This document shows positions 1 through 7,437 of a DNA stretch of 42,832 bases, piece by piece. The DNA lies in assembly GCA_948473115.1 (NCBI GenBank), contig CAOKWI010000034.1, forward strand, positions 1 to 42,832, written 5' to 3'. The number at the start of each line of letters is the position of its first letter. Within the stretch, counting starts at the first letter, position 1. The stretch comes from an uncultured Lachnospiraceae bacterium (GTDB taxonomy: Bacteria; Bacillota; Clostridia; Lachnospirales; Lachnospiraceae). The translations under genes and the position numbers were made by a program. The notes under the pieces were generated by a model. That model had not been told where the DNA came from. It worked only from the letters and a program-made list of their open reading frames with translations, and ran no database searches.

Positions 1-44
1 GTAGGCAGTTAGTTCAGATCCGCGTTGCCCCGTCCGCATAGGAC

Positions 45-119
45 AGGACAGCATGTCGCCGCCGTCCCTTCCTCCCCACCCCCCAAACCGCCTGGTACGA
101 TCGGGGCTGAGTCATTGCA
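45..119 (+). repeat. Dispersed intergenic repeat, copy A
   Basis: This GC-rich block recurs twice more in the window: on the minus strand at 19301-19350 and on the plus strand at 19754-19812. The common core starts GCCGTCCCTTCCTCC and continues to CCGCCTGG and ACGATCGG. Copies A and B also share AGGACAGCATG just before the core. It lies 126 bp beyond the chemoreceptor stop codon. The repetition is seen directly; its function is unknown. Confidence 0.7.
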
Positions 120-130
120 GAACATGACAA

Positions 131-166
131 CACGCCTGTCGGGGAACAGCGTCCCCGACAGGCGTG
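131..166. terminator. Perfect 15-bp hairpin downstream of the chemoreceptor
   Basis: Arms 131-145 and 152-166 (CACGCCTGTCGGGGA and its complement) are perfect, with a 6-nt loop. The hairpin lies about 80 nt past the stop of the minus-strand chemoreceptor gene. Only a weak T-rich stretch follows on the minus strand, so termination is plausible but the T-tract is poor. Confidence 0.45.
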
Positions 167-180
167 GATTAAAATTATGT

Positions 181-246
181 CACCTGTTCGTTTGGACAAT
201 CCGAGGAGCATCCAACCTGACTCTCGCATTCGGAAAACTCGTGCTT
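181..246 (-). repeat. Second dispersed repeat, copy at the chemoreceptor stop codon
   Basis: On the minus strand this block begins at the chemoreceptor stop codon and contains GAGAGTCAGGTTGGATGCTC. A diverged copy is at 19472-19541, about three quarters identical by eye. It contains a degenerate TTGGA...TCCAA inverted repeat that is perfect in the other copy. Confidence 0.55.
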
Positions 247-2272
247 ACGGCTCGTACTGGAATCTTCCCACCAGATCCTTCAGCATATCAGCCTGTCTGG
301 ACAGTTCTTCGGATGCTGCGGCGCTTTCCTCGGAAGTTGCAGAGTTGGATTCCACGACCTCGGCAATCTGGCTGATCCCCTCCGTGATCTGGGCCGCTGC
401 CGTTGCCTGATCCTCAGACGCAACCGCAATCTCCTGCATGGAATCGTTCACCACTTTGGCATTCTCCACAACGGCAAGCAGCGAATTTGCAGTGGCATTT
501 GCCAGCCGGATTCCATCCTCTACCGCAAGGATCGCATTCTGGATCAGATCCTTCGTATTTCTCGCTGCTTCCGAACTCTGATCTGCAAGGGCGCTGACCT
601 GTGTCGCCACAACACCGAAGCCTTTTCCGTGCTCCCCTGCCCTTGCCGCCTCAATGGAAGCGTTCAATGCAAGCAGGGCGGTCTGATCAGCCACGTCCTC
701 AATGCTGCCGATGATTACAGCAATCTTGTCCGAGGTTTCCCTGATCTTATCCATGGCTTCCGTGTTATTCTTCATTTGTTCATTGCTCTCCAGGACACGA
801 TTATTCATATCCGCAACGATAGACCTTGTCTTCTCCGCATTCTGGGCATTCACTTTTATTTTTTCTGAAATATCCGCAATGGTGGCCGTCAGTTCTTCCA
901 CTGCGCTCGCCTGATCCGTAGCACCCTCCGCCAGCTGCATTGCGGCTCCGGACAGATCCTCCGCGCCCCTCTGGACACTCTTGGCGTTATTGTCAATATC
1001 ACGCATGGCGGAACTTAGAGAAGCGACGATTCCTCTGAAGGAGCGGCTGATCTCCGCAAAATCACCCTTATAATTCTCGTCTATGGTGATCATGAAATTG
1101 CCGTCCGACAGTTCCGCAAGATGGTTGTCAATGCTATTGATTACATTTTTCAGATCCTGTACGGTCTGTGTCAGGCTGTTCATCAGCGTAGCCGTCTCAT
1201 CATTTACCTCCGGCACAGGCGTAGCGGTGTGCAGGTCGCCCTCTGCCAGAAGTTCCAGCCTTTTTACTACCGTCGAAATAGGATGCACAATCTTCTTGCC
1301 CAGAAGGACGCCGCTTCTGACACCATATACCGTAAAGGCAATGACAAAAAGGGCTGTCAGCACCAGTGACAGGTAGAACATACCTAGAAATTCATTCCGC
1401 ACCGCCGCCACGCCGATACTCCATCCGTCAGTACCGGGAACCGGCGAATAGGCAACTACTTTTGTCACTCCGCCATAGGAGTAAGTGCCCGTTCCGTCTG
1501 CCCCTGTAATCATGATTTTACAGATCTCACTGTATTTCCTGAGCCTCGGATTGGTATCGCCAAGGGCAACACTGTCTTCCACTCCCACCAGGGACGAATC
1601 CAGATCCGCGATGGTGATGCCGTTGGCGTCAAGCATGAATGCCGTACCGCCCTCACCGACTTTGATGGAACGCATAATATTGTTCAAGGACTCCCCGTTT
1701 GGCACATAGACAACGGCGCCCACCGGTGTGGTATTGGGTATACCGCCCTCCCACAGGGGAGCAGCCACGGCATAGGATACGGATTGCGTCACTTCGCTGT
1801 ACGTGGGTGTGGATATGTATGTATTACCTTTCATAGCCTCCACAAAAAAAGGCCTGTCAGAAAAATCCGCTCCTGTGAGGATATCTTTTCCGGTGCTGTC
1901 CACCAGAAAGCCTCTCTCAAAATCATGGTCCTGAATCCTCTGGTTCAGAATCGCTTCCTTTTCCTCCACTGACCGTTCAGGGTCGGCAAGACGGGCGATG
2001 CTTCCTGTTTCATAGGCAATCGCAACATACTCCCGAAGCGCCGCAGACACATAATCAGCAGCCACACCCGAAGTGTTGTTAATCGTTTCAGAAACCGCGT
2101 TTATGGATGAAATATAGCTTAAAACGGAAGTGATCACTCCCAGTACGATGCAGCAGATCATGATAGTCCGCGCAAAACTTGAAGAAATTTTCTTTTCGAT
2201 ACTGATGAATTCTCCGCTCTTTTTCCCTTTCGATGGTTTCTCCTGTTGTTTGTTACTGTTTTCATTTTGCAT
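245..2272 (-). CDS. Methyl-accepting chemotaxis protein
   Basis: Transmembrane chemoreceptor that signals through CheA/CheW to the flagellar motor. After a short basic cytoplasmic start there is a membrane segment (about residues 35-60), an extracellular Cache-type sensor region of about 250 residues, and a second membrane segment (around 310-330). Next come HAMP-like segments and a long helical signalling domain containing the conserved hairpin tip (DQTALLALNASIEAARAGEHGKGF). It ends shortly after the signalling helix with no CheB/CheR-binding pentapeptide. The start at 2272 is preferred because a GGGGG stretch precedes it; an in-frame ATG at 2299 would add nine residues. It is separated from the cellobiose operon by a terminator, so it is probably a single-gene unit. 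The ligand is unknown; sugar sensing is only suggested by location. Confidence 0.93.
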   Translation of the reverse strand: MQNENSNKQQEKPSKGKKSGEFISIEKKISSSFARTIMICCIVLGVITSVLSYISSINAVSETINNTSGVAADYVSAALREYVAIAYETGSIARLADPERSVEEKEAILNQRIQDHDFERGFLVDSTGKDILTGADFSDRPFFVEAMKGNTYISTPTYSEVTQSVSYAVAAPLWEGGIPNTTPVGAVVYVPNGESLNNIMRSIKVGEGGTAFMLDANGITIADLDSSLVGVEDSVALGDTNPRLRKYSEICKIMITGADGTGTYSYGGVTKVVAYSPVPGTDGWSIGVAAVRNEFLGMFYLSLVLTALFVIAFTVYGVRSGVLLGKKIVHPISTVVKRLELLAEGDLHTATPVPEVNDETATLMNSLTQTVQDLKNVINSIDNHLAELSDGNFMITIDENYKGDFAEISRSFRGIVASLSSAMRDIDNNAKSVQRGAEDLSGAAMQLAEGATDQASAVEELTATIADISEKIKVNAQNAEKTRSIVADMNNRVLESNEQMKNNTEAMDKIRETSDKIAVIIGSIEDVADQTALLALNASIEAARAGEHGKGFGVVATQVSALADQSSEAARNTKDLIQNAILAVEDGIRLANATANSLLAVVENAKVVNDSMQEIAVASEDQATAAAQITEGISQIAEVVESNSATSEESAAASEELSRQADMLKDLVGRFQYEP

Positions 2273-2368
2273 AAATGCCCCCGTTCCTGGCAACCTCATA
2301 GAAAACTTTCAAGTAATGATATATCCATATTATGTGTATCTCCGAAGCACCATATTTTTTATAAAAAT

Positions 2369-2397
2369 ATTATAGCACCATTAGGCAACATTGACTA
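2369..2397 (-). promoter_or_regulatory. Candidate promoter of the chemoreceptor gene
   Basis: On the minus strand a perfect TATAAT (2369-2374) carries an extended TG one base upstream. A TAGTCA -35-like hexamer (2392-2397) lies 17 bp away. The leader would be about 90 nt. This looks like a housekeeping sigma-A promoter rather than a flagellar sigma-28 promoter. Confidence 0.5.
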
Positions 2398-2488
2398 CAT
2401 TTATTTATAATTGATTTATTGTTTATGCAAAAGTGCCAAAACAAAGCATAATCTGGGCACACAAAGATCCCCCAGGCGGCACTTCGTA

Positions 2489-2606
2489 GAATGCTTCGCA
2501 TTCTTCCCTCACCAAGACGTAATTTCCTGTAATATAAAAAAGCGTCCCTTCGTGACGCTTGCAAGTTCGCCTGGCGAACTTGTGAATGCATGCGCCTGAC
2601 GGCGCA
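2489..2606. repeat. Cluster of four short stem-loops
   Basis: Four perfect small hairpins stand in a row in the 384-bp gap between the chemoreceptor and the permease gene. They are GAATGC/GCATTC (2489-2503), AAGCGTC/GACGCTT (2540-2560), AAGTTCGC/GCGAACTT (2563-2581) and TGCGCC/GGCGCA (2591-2606). No ORF with a convincing start covers them. Words from this block (GCATTCTTCC, GGCGCAGTTTCCT) recur near 37.65 kb. Confidence 0.6.
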
Positions 2607-2617
2607 GTTTCCTATAA

Positions 2618-2645
2618 GAAAAAAGAGACGTGCAGACCCACGTCC
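2618..2645 (-). terminator. Rho-independent terminator of the cellobiose transporter operon
   Basis: Reading the minus strand just past the last permease stop there is GGGACGTG, a short loop, CACGTC and then a run of T (2618-2624 on the plus strand is A-rich). It is well placed to end the lacI-binding protein-permease-permease transcript. Confidence 0.8.
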
Positions 2646-2656
2646 CCTTTTGATAT

Positions 2657-3523
2657 TTAACCTTTCACACTTCCCATGGCCACGCCCTGGACAATGAACT
2701 TGGAAAGAAGCAGATAGATCACTACCACAGGCAATATGGAAAAAGCCACCATCACATACACCTGTCCCATATCGAATTTCAGGAAATCCGCGCTCCTCAG
2801 CTGGGCGATCAGGATGGGCAGGGTCTTTCTCTTGTCCGAGTTCAGTATCAGTGCCGGAGTAAAGTAATTATTCCAGCTGGACACAAAGGTAAAGATTGCC
2901 TGTACGGCAATGGCTGGTTTCATCATCGGTATCACAATGGTATTAAAGGTCTTGAACTCTCCCGCCCCATCGATCCTTGCCGATTCCACAATGGCCAACG
3001 GCAGCGCACTCTCCATATACTGCTTCATGTAAAAGAAAGTAATCGGAGCGGCTATTGCCGGCACGATCAGCGGGATCAAAGTATCCATCAGCCCCATCTT
3101 GTCAACCAGCTGTACAAATCCCAGCGCCGTTACCTGTGTAGGTATCATCATGATCATCAGGATGAAGGTAAACATGAATTTCTTCAGCCTGAAATCATAA
3201 GCATGGATGGCATAAGCCGTCATAGATGAGAAATAAGTGCACAGCACCGCGCTCAACGAAGATACGATCAGGCTGTTCATCAATCCGTAGAATACCGGCA
3301 GCGTGCCGTGCAGCACTCCGTTCATGTTCTTTGCCAGAAAATTGCTTGGGATCGGCGTAAAACCTCTCTGCAGGTCGGCATGGGACCTGGTGGCATTTAT
3401 GACCAGGATATAAAACCAGCAAAGGCAGAGAAAGGATATGATTGCCAATATGACATAGGCCAACGCCCTCCTGACATGGATGTTCATCCCTTTTTTCAAA
3501 TGTTGTCCGCTATTGTTCGCCAT
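2657..3523 (-). CDS. Carbohydrate ABC transporter permease, MalG type
   Basis: Inner-membrane subunit of a CUT1-family sugar importer. The 288 residues contain about six membrane helices. The cytoplasmic coupling loop is ESARIDGAGEFKTFNTIVIPMMKPA, which fits the EAA motif that contacts the ATPase. The C-terminus VQGVAMGSVKG is typical of MalG-type subunits. A strong AGGAGG precedes the start, inside the end of the upstream permease gene, and the two genes are 2 bp apart. It pairs with the MalF-type gene at 3526-4440 and the binding protein at 4624-6000. No ATPase gene is present, so a shared MsmX-like ATPase encoded elsewhere probably energises it. The divergent cellobiose phosphorylase implies cello-oligosaccharides as cargo. 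Confidence 0.93.
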   Translation of the reverse strand: MANNSGQHLKKGMNIHVRRALAYVILAIISFLCLCWFYILVINATRSHADLQRGFTPIPSNFLAKNMNGVLHGTLPVFYGLMNSLIVSSLSAVLCTYFSSMTAYAIHAYDFRLKKFMFTFILMIMMIPTQVTALGFVQLVDKMGLMDTLIPLIVPAIAAPITFFYMKQYMESALPLAIVESARIDGAGEFKTFNTIVIPMMKPAIAVQAIFTFVSSWNNYFTPALILNSDKRKTLPILIAQLRSADFLKFDMGQVYVMVAFSILPVVVIYLLLSKFIVQGVAMGSVKG

Positions 3524-3525
3524 AA

Positions 3526-4440
3526 CTATGCCTCCTTCCTGTTAGAAAAACGGTACACCAGCATGCTCAGTGCCGCCGTGATAATGAACAGGAACACGGA
3601 GAGGGCGCCGGCAAGGCCATAATTCTTGCTGAACAGATGCTTGTTCAAGTACATGATAAGCGTCATGGAGGATCTCATGGGATCACCGGTACCATTGGTC
3701 AGGATCTGAGGCACGTCAAACATTTGGAGTCCGCCGATCAGGGAAGTGATCATCACATAGATCAGGATGGGCTTAAGCAGCGGCAGCGTGATCCTGAAAA
3801 AGACCTGTGTGGAGGTGGCTCCGTCCACTTCCGCTGCCTCAAAGAGCGCCGTGTCGATCCCCATCATGCCTGCCATGAGCAGTATCGTGGTATTCCCGAA
3901 CCACATAATAAAATTCATAAAGGCCACCAGCCCCCTGGCGCTGCCCGCATGGGACAGGAAGCTGTAGGGGCTGTCCAGGATCCCGGTCTGCATCAGGATG
4001 GAATTGATAGGCCCTCCATCGGAAAACAGCGTAAAAAACAACATGGAAAACGCAGAAGCCATGATCAGGTTCGGTAGATAAATCACCGTCTTAAAGAACC
4101 GAGTCCCTTTTAATCGCATCCTGGTATCGGAGAACCATGCCCCCAGAAGCAGTGAAACAATGATCTGGGGTACAAATCCCAATATCCACATGATAAATGT
4201 ATTCTGGGCATAGACCCACATATCCCCGTTAGTCAATACGGTCTTGTAATTATCAAACCCTATGAAGTTCGGTCCCACCTGCATAAGACCCTGTCGGTAA
4301 TTCTCAAAAAAGCTGTTGTAAATGGTAGTTACCAAAGGAATCAGTTGAAATACTATGTATACCAGCACAAACGGGATCAGAAAGATATATCCCCATTTAT
4401 TATAGCTGACGACTTTTCCTCTCTTTATTTTTCCGCTCAT
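3526..4440 (-). CDS. Carbohydrate ABC transporter permease, MalF type
   Basis: Second membrane subunit of the CUT1 importer, about 304 residues. It has six predicted membrane helices and an EAA loop (EAAEVDGATSTQVFFRITLPLLKP). The start is placed at the ATG at 4440, encoding MSGKIKRGK, because GGGAGG lies just upstream; the open frame extends 25 codons further without a better site. A 183-bp spacer containing strong hairpins separates it from the binding-protein gene, which is consistent with lower expression of permeases than of binding protein. The substrate is inferred from context. Confidence 0.92.
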   Translation of the reverse strand: MSGKIKRGKVVSYNKWGYIFLIPFVLVYIVFQLIPLVTTIYNSFFENYRQGLMQVGPNFIGFDNYKTVLTNGDMWVYAQNTFIMWILGFVPQIIVSLLLGAWFSDTRMRLKGTRFFKTVIYLPNLIMASAFSMLFFTLFSDGGPINSILMQTGILDSPYSFLSHAGSARGLVAFMNFIMWFGNTTILLMAGMMGIDTALFEAAEVDGATSTQVFFRITLPLLKPILIYVMITSLIGGLQMFDVPQILTNGTGDPMRSSMTLIMYLNKHLFSKNYGLAGALSVFLFIITAALSMLVYRFSNRKEA

Positions 4441-4478
4441 TGATACCTCCCTGCTGCATTTTTGCTTTCGCCCGATAT

Positions 4479-4568
4479 CACAGAACCCGAAGCAGAAAGC
4501 CGTTTTCAGCAGCATTCTGCTGCCGGCTCTGTGAGAGATTGCGGGCCTGCCAAACCGAGCAGGCCCGC
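4479..4568 (-). promoter_or_regulatory. Intercistronic hairpins between binding-protein and permease genes
   Basis: Two structures lie in the 183-bp spacer. One is a perfect 10-bp stem, GCGGGCCTGC/GCAGGCCCGC (4541-4550/4559-4568). The other is an imperfect long stem (4479-4489 with 4523-4533) that encloses CAGCAG/CTGCTG (4507-4522). There is no strong T-tract. The likely role is partial attenuation or 3'-end protection of the binding-protein mRNA. Confidence 0.55.
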
Positions 4569-4623
4569 ATGCCGCATATCTCCTGTTTTACTGTGCCGGA
4601 CCAATCGTACTCTGTCACCGGAA

Positions 4624-6000
4624 TCAGTGGGTCAGTCCGGGATATTTCTCTTCCACTGCCTTATAGAAAAGCTCTAATGCCGCTTCCAGGGTAGCGTTCC
4701 CGTCGAAATAGTTCTTCATGGCCTTCTGGAATTCTTCGTTACATCCCTGGTCATATGCGCCCTGATTGCTCAGGTCAACCTTCTCGGCGCCTGCGCAGAA
4801 CATGGGAAGGGGATTCTGTCCGCCCAGCACTTTGCTGAAATATTCTACTTCCTTGCCGCTCTCGTCCTTAATCTTCTGCTCGCCGCTTGCCAAGGCCTCC
4901 ATGGAAGGCTTGTTGTTTACAAAGTCATTGTCTGCCACTACGATATCGGTCATAATTTCTTTGTTCGTGGTCATCTGAAGGATGATGTCCTTTACCAATG
5001 AGGAATTATCGGTTCCGTTTGCCGCGCAGATCCAGGTGCCGCCCCAGAAAAATCCCTGGGGTCCTTCCGCTGCTCCCCAGCCGCCGTTGGTAGCGACAGC
5101 ACCTTCCGTTCCTGCGGACATGGAGAAATCGATAAACCATGCGGGACCAAAGTAACAGAATACCTTGCCGTCCTCAAAGAAGCCCGCGCTCCAGTCATTG
5201 CTCCACAAATCATAGGTATTGGTCTGTCCTGCGTCCACCATAGCCTTGGAATCTTCCACCCATGCCATCAGGTTGTCATCGATATTGATCTTGCCGTCAA
5301 CCACCCACTGGCTGGTCACGTTGTTGGAATAAACACGGTAGCTGTCGTTTGCGGAAGACATCATATAATATCCTGCCGCCTGCATCTTGGCCGCCGTCTC
5401 AGAAAATTTATCCCAGTCGGAAAGATAACCCTGCACCGTACCGGGATCATCGCTTCCCAGAACCTCCTTCGCAATGTCGCGCCTGTAGATCAATACGCCG
5501 GGGCACCCCTGCCATGACACACCCTTGATGTTGCCGTCGGAATCGGTTACCACATCCTTGGTGTACTGATACTGGTTTGCCAGGTCTGCGTCTGTGATCC
5601 CCAGTGCGGATACCGGTACTGCATACTCTGTATCCACATACTTCAACGCGTAGTCAGCCTCGATGAGGAAAATGTCAATCTTGTCATCCGCAGCCGCGGA
5701 TGCCTGGTTCAACAGGTTCTCATCCAGCTTGTTCTGGTATGCGTTGTTCTCGTTGGGGGTAATGTTCCACTTGACGGTCACATCCCCGATTGTTCCAGTG
5801 GTCGCATCCACAATCTGGTAACCGGGATAATGATCTTCCACACGGCTCTTAAACTCCTCATTCCAGCAGGCGATATTCAGGACTTTACCACCGTCGGAAA
5901 CGGAAACCTTTCCCCCGTCTGCCGTCTGGCCGCCGCAGCCCGTCAACACGGTAACCAGTGTTGACGCCACTAAGATAGTACTCATGATTTTCTTCTTCAT
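4624..6000 (-). CDS. Extracellular sugar-binding lipoprotein of the ABC importer
   Basis: Solute-binding protein that captures the sugar outside the membrane and delivers it to the two permeases downstream. The start at 6000 (MKKKIMSTILVAS) has GGAGG upstream. It begins with a lipoprotein signal peptide ending in the lipobox LTGC, so the mature protein should be lipid-anchored at about Cys22. The rest (about 458 residues in total) has the usual family-1 solute-binding composition, with aromatic and acidic patches (WSNDWSAGFFEDGKVF, WGGTWICAANGTD). It lies 90 bp downstream of the LacI gene and probably shares its transcript. Cello-oligosaccharides are the likely ligand, inferred from the adjacent phosphorylase. 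Confidence 0.92.
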   Translation of the reverse strand: MKKKIMSTILVASTLVTVLTGCGGQTADGGKVSVSDGGKVLNIACWNEEFKSRVEDHYPGYQIVDATTGTIGDVTVKWNITPNENNAYQNKLDENLLNQASAAADDKIDIFLIEADYALKYVDTEYAVPVSALGITDADLANQYQYTKDVVTDSDGNIKGVSWQGCPGVLIYRRDIAKEVLGSDDPGTVQGYLSDWDKFSETAAKMQAAGYYMMSSANDSYRVYSNNVTSQWVVDGKINIDDNLMAWVEDSKAMVDAGQTNTYDLWSNDWSAGFFEDGKVFCYFGPAWFIDFSMSAGTEGAVATNGGWGAAEGPQGFFWGGTWICAANGTDNSSLVKDIILQMTTNKEIMTDIVVADNDFVNNKPSMEALASGEQKIKDESGKEVEYFSKVLGGQNPLPMFCAGAEKVDLSNQGAYDQGCNEEFQKAMKNYFDGNATLEAALELFYKAVEEKYPGLTH

Positions 6001-6089
6001 AGTATAACCTCCCTGTTTGTTTGCTTTGTTTGCTTTGTCTGCATGTTTGCATTTATTTGGATGCACGGGTGAAATCCGCACACAAATGC
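6001..6089 (-). other. Spacer with short tandem repeats before the binding-protein gene
   Basis: The 89-bp spacer holds imperfect tandem copies of a TTTGCTTTG-like unit (about 6018-6050, plus-strand reading). These give a purine-rich, largely unstructured leader on the mRNA just before GGAGG. No separate promoter or copy of the LacI operator word was found here, so co-transcription with lacI is assumed. Confidence 0.35.
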
Positions 6090-7100
6090 CTAAATTCTTG
6101 CTACCGATCTGCCTTCGACCACCCTGCCGGATATTGTGATGTGTTCGATCAGAGTGCTCTTGGGTCTTTCGATCAGGCTTACCAGCTGTCTGGCCGCCAC
6201 ACAGCCAATCTGTTCCGTATCCTGCCGCACAGTTGTCAGCTTCGGTTCCAGATGTCTGGCTGTCCGTATGCCGTCGTAACCCGCCACGGAAATATCCGCC
6301 GGTATGTGCAGCCCTCTCTCCCGGATCGCGTTGATCCCTCCGAAGGCGGCAAAATCATCCGGATACAGGATGCAGGTGGGCGGATCCGGCAGATCCAGCA
6401 GTTCGTTTGTCACCTGATATGTTTTGTGGGTGTCCCTGTAGGCCGCCTCCCGGATATATTCATCGGGAACCTCCACCCCCAGCCGTTCCGCCGTCTGGTA
6501 AAAACTGCTGAGACGGTTGGTGGTTACCGCCGAAGGCGCGCCATGGATATAAGCAATCCTGCTGTGGCCGCAGCTGTGAATGTACTCCAGAAGCCCACGG
6601 ATCCCTCCCACATTATCGGACACAACCCCGATCCTGTCGTTAAAAAGATGGTCAATGGTCACTACCGGAATATCACTCTGTACCAGTTCGATGACTTCCG
6701 GGTCGTGGAAATCAATACAAGCCAGCACCACGCCGTCAAATCCTCTGTAGCGGCTGTGCTCCAGGTAAGACATTCTGTTTTCCCTCTCCTTGCAGCAATT
6801 GATAAAGGTAATGTCATACCCGAATTTTTCAACCGTACGCTTAAAGCTATCCAGCACGGCCGAAAAATAATCGTGGGTCAGGCCGCTCATTGCTTCGTCC
6901 ACGAACAGCACTCCGATTCCGTATGTGCGCCGGGTCTTCAGTGCCCTGGCGGAGGAATTTGGCGAATATCCCAATTCCTTTGCCACTTTTCTGATATATT
7001 CTTTTGTCTCTTCGCCGATATCCGTGTGGTTGTTCAAGGCCTTGCTTACTGTAGCCACCGATACCCCGCATATCTTGGATATATCTTTCAAGGATGCCAT
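6090..7100 (-). CDS. LacI-family transcriptional regulator of the cellobiose locus
   Basis: DNA-binding repressor with an N-terminal LacI helix-turn-helix (residues 3-25, LKDISKICGVSVATVSKALN) and the hinge region (NSSARALKTRRTYGIGVLF). A periplasmic-binding-protein-like effector domain of about 275 residues follows. AGGA precedes the ATG. The gene heads the transporter operon and is divergent from cellobiose phosphorylase; the shared 337-bp region contains two copies of a LacI-type operator word. It most likely represses both transcripts until cellobiose or a derivative binds. The effector is not readable from the sequence. Confidence 0.93.
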   Translation of the reverse strand: MASLKDISKICGVSVATVSKALNNHTDIGEETKEYIRKVAKELGYSPNSSARALKTRRTYGIGVLFVDEAMSGLTHDYFSAVLDSFKRTVEKFGYDITFINCCKERENRMSYLEHSRYRGFDGVVLACIDFHDPEVIELVQSDIPVVTIDHLFNDRIGVVSDNVGGIRGLLEYIHSCGHSRIAYIHGAPSAVTTNRLSSFYQTAERLGVEVPDEYIREAAYRDTHKTYQVTNELLDLPDPPTCILYPDDFAAFGGINAIRERGLHIPADISVAGYDGIRTARHLEPKLTTVRQDTEQIGCVAARQLVSLIERPKSTLIEHITISGRVVEGRSVARI

Positions 7101-7172
7101 ACATTTTCCTTTCCAGAGCCGGCACTGTCGGAAAGCCGTGTTCTTAATACTGCTTTTGCAAATTTGTCATAA

Positions 7173-7186
7173 CTTAATCGTTTTCG
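7173..7186. promoter_or_regulatory. Candidate LacI operator 1, at the lacI transcription start
   Basis: CTTAATCGTTTTCG is a 13/14 match to the second site at 7368-7381. Its CG-centred, imperfectly palindromic form is typical of LacI-family operators. It sits 7-20 bp downstream of the -10 box of the candidate lacI promoter. A CcpA cre-like site is the alternative reading. Confidence 0.6.
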
Positions 7187-7193
7187 TAGTTTC

Positions 7194-7222
7194 AATATAC
7201 AACGCTTCTACAAAATTTGCAA
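7194..7222 (-). promoter_or_regulatory. Candidate promoter of the lacI-transporter operon
   Basis: On the minus strand TTGCAA (7217-7222) is followed after 17 bp by TATATT (7194-7199). The predicted start point lies at or beside operator 1, so binding there should block initiation. Confidence 0.55.
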
Positions 7223-7319
7223 CATATTTATTCATATTTTTTCAAGAAAATTTCTTTTTTGTTCAATACTTCCGATTTTATGCACTGCATTTTGTGCATT
7301 ATGTCTTTCTTCATAACTA

Positions 7320-7348
7320 TTGCTTTTTGGCGTTATCTTATGTATAAT
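7320..7348 (+). promoter_or_regulatory. Candidate promoter of cellobiose phosphorylase
   Basis: TTGCTT (7320-7325) and a perfect TATAAT (7343-7348) are separated by 17 bp. The leader is about 80 nt. The -35 box is weak, the -10 box is strong, and an operator-like site follows immediately. Confidence 0.55.
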
Positions 7349-7353
7349 CCAAA

Positions 7354-7381
7354 TTAAGCCATATATGCTTAAACGTTTTCG
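7354..7381. promoter_or_regulatory. Candidate LacI operator 2 with overlapping palindrome
   Basis: CTTAAACGTTTTCG (7368-7381) repeats operator 1. It overlaps a second palindrome, TTAAGC-N7-GCTTAA (7354-7372). Both lie immediately downstream of the phosphorylase -10 box, where a bound repressor would cover the transcription start. Confidence 0.6.
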
Positions 7382-7437
7382 GCCAGGTTGATATTGTACA
7401 TACGCGCCTTATAAAGCGGCGCAGAAATGAGGGAAAT

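Noticed and set aside
2489..2606. CRISPR array, because of short repeated palindromes
   Set aside because: The four palindromes differ in sequence and spacing; there are no identical direct repeats or cas genes.
6021..7172. Long plus-strand open frame (383 codons) opposite lacI
   Set aside because: It is the antisense of a clear LacI-family gene, with no ribosome site and no recognisable protein features.
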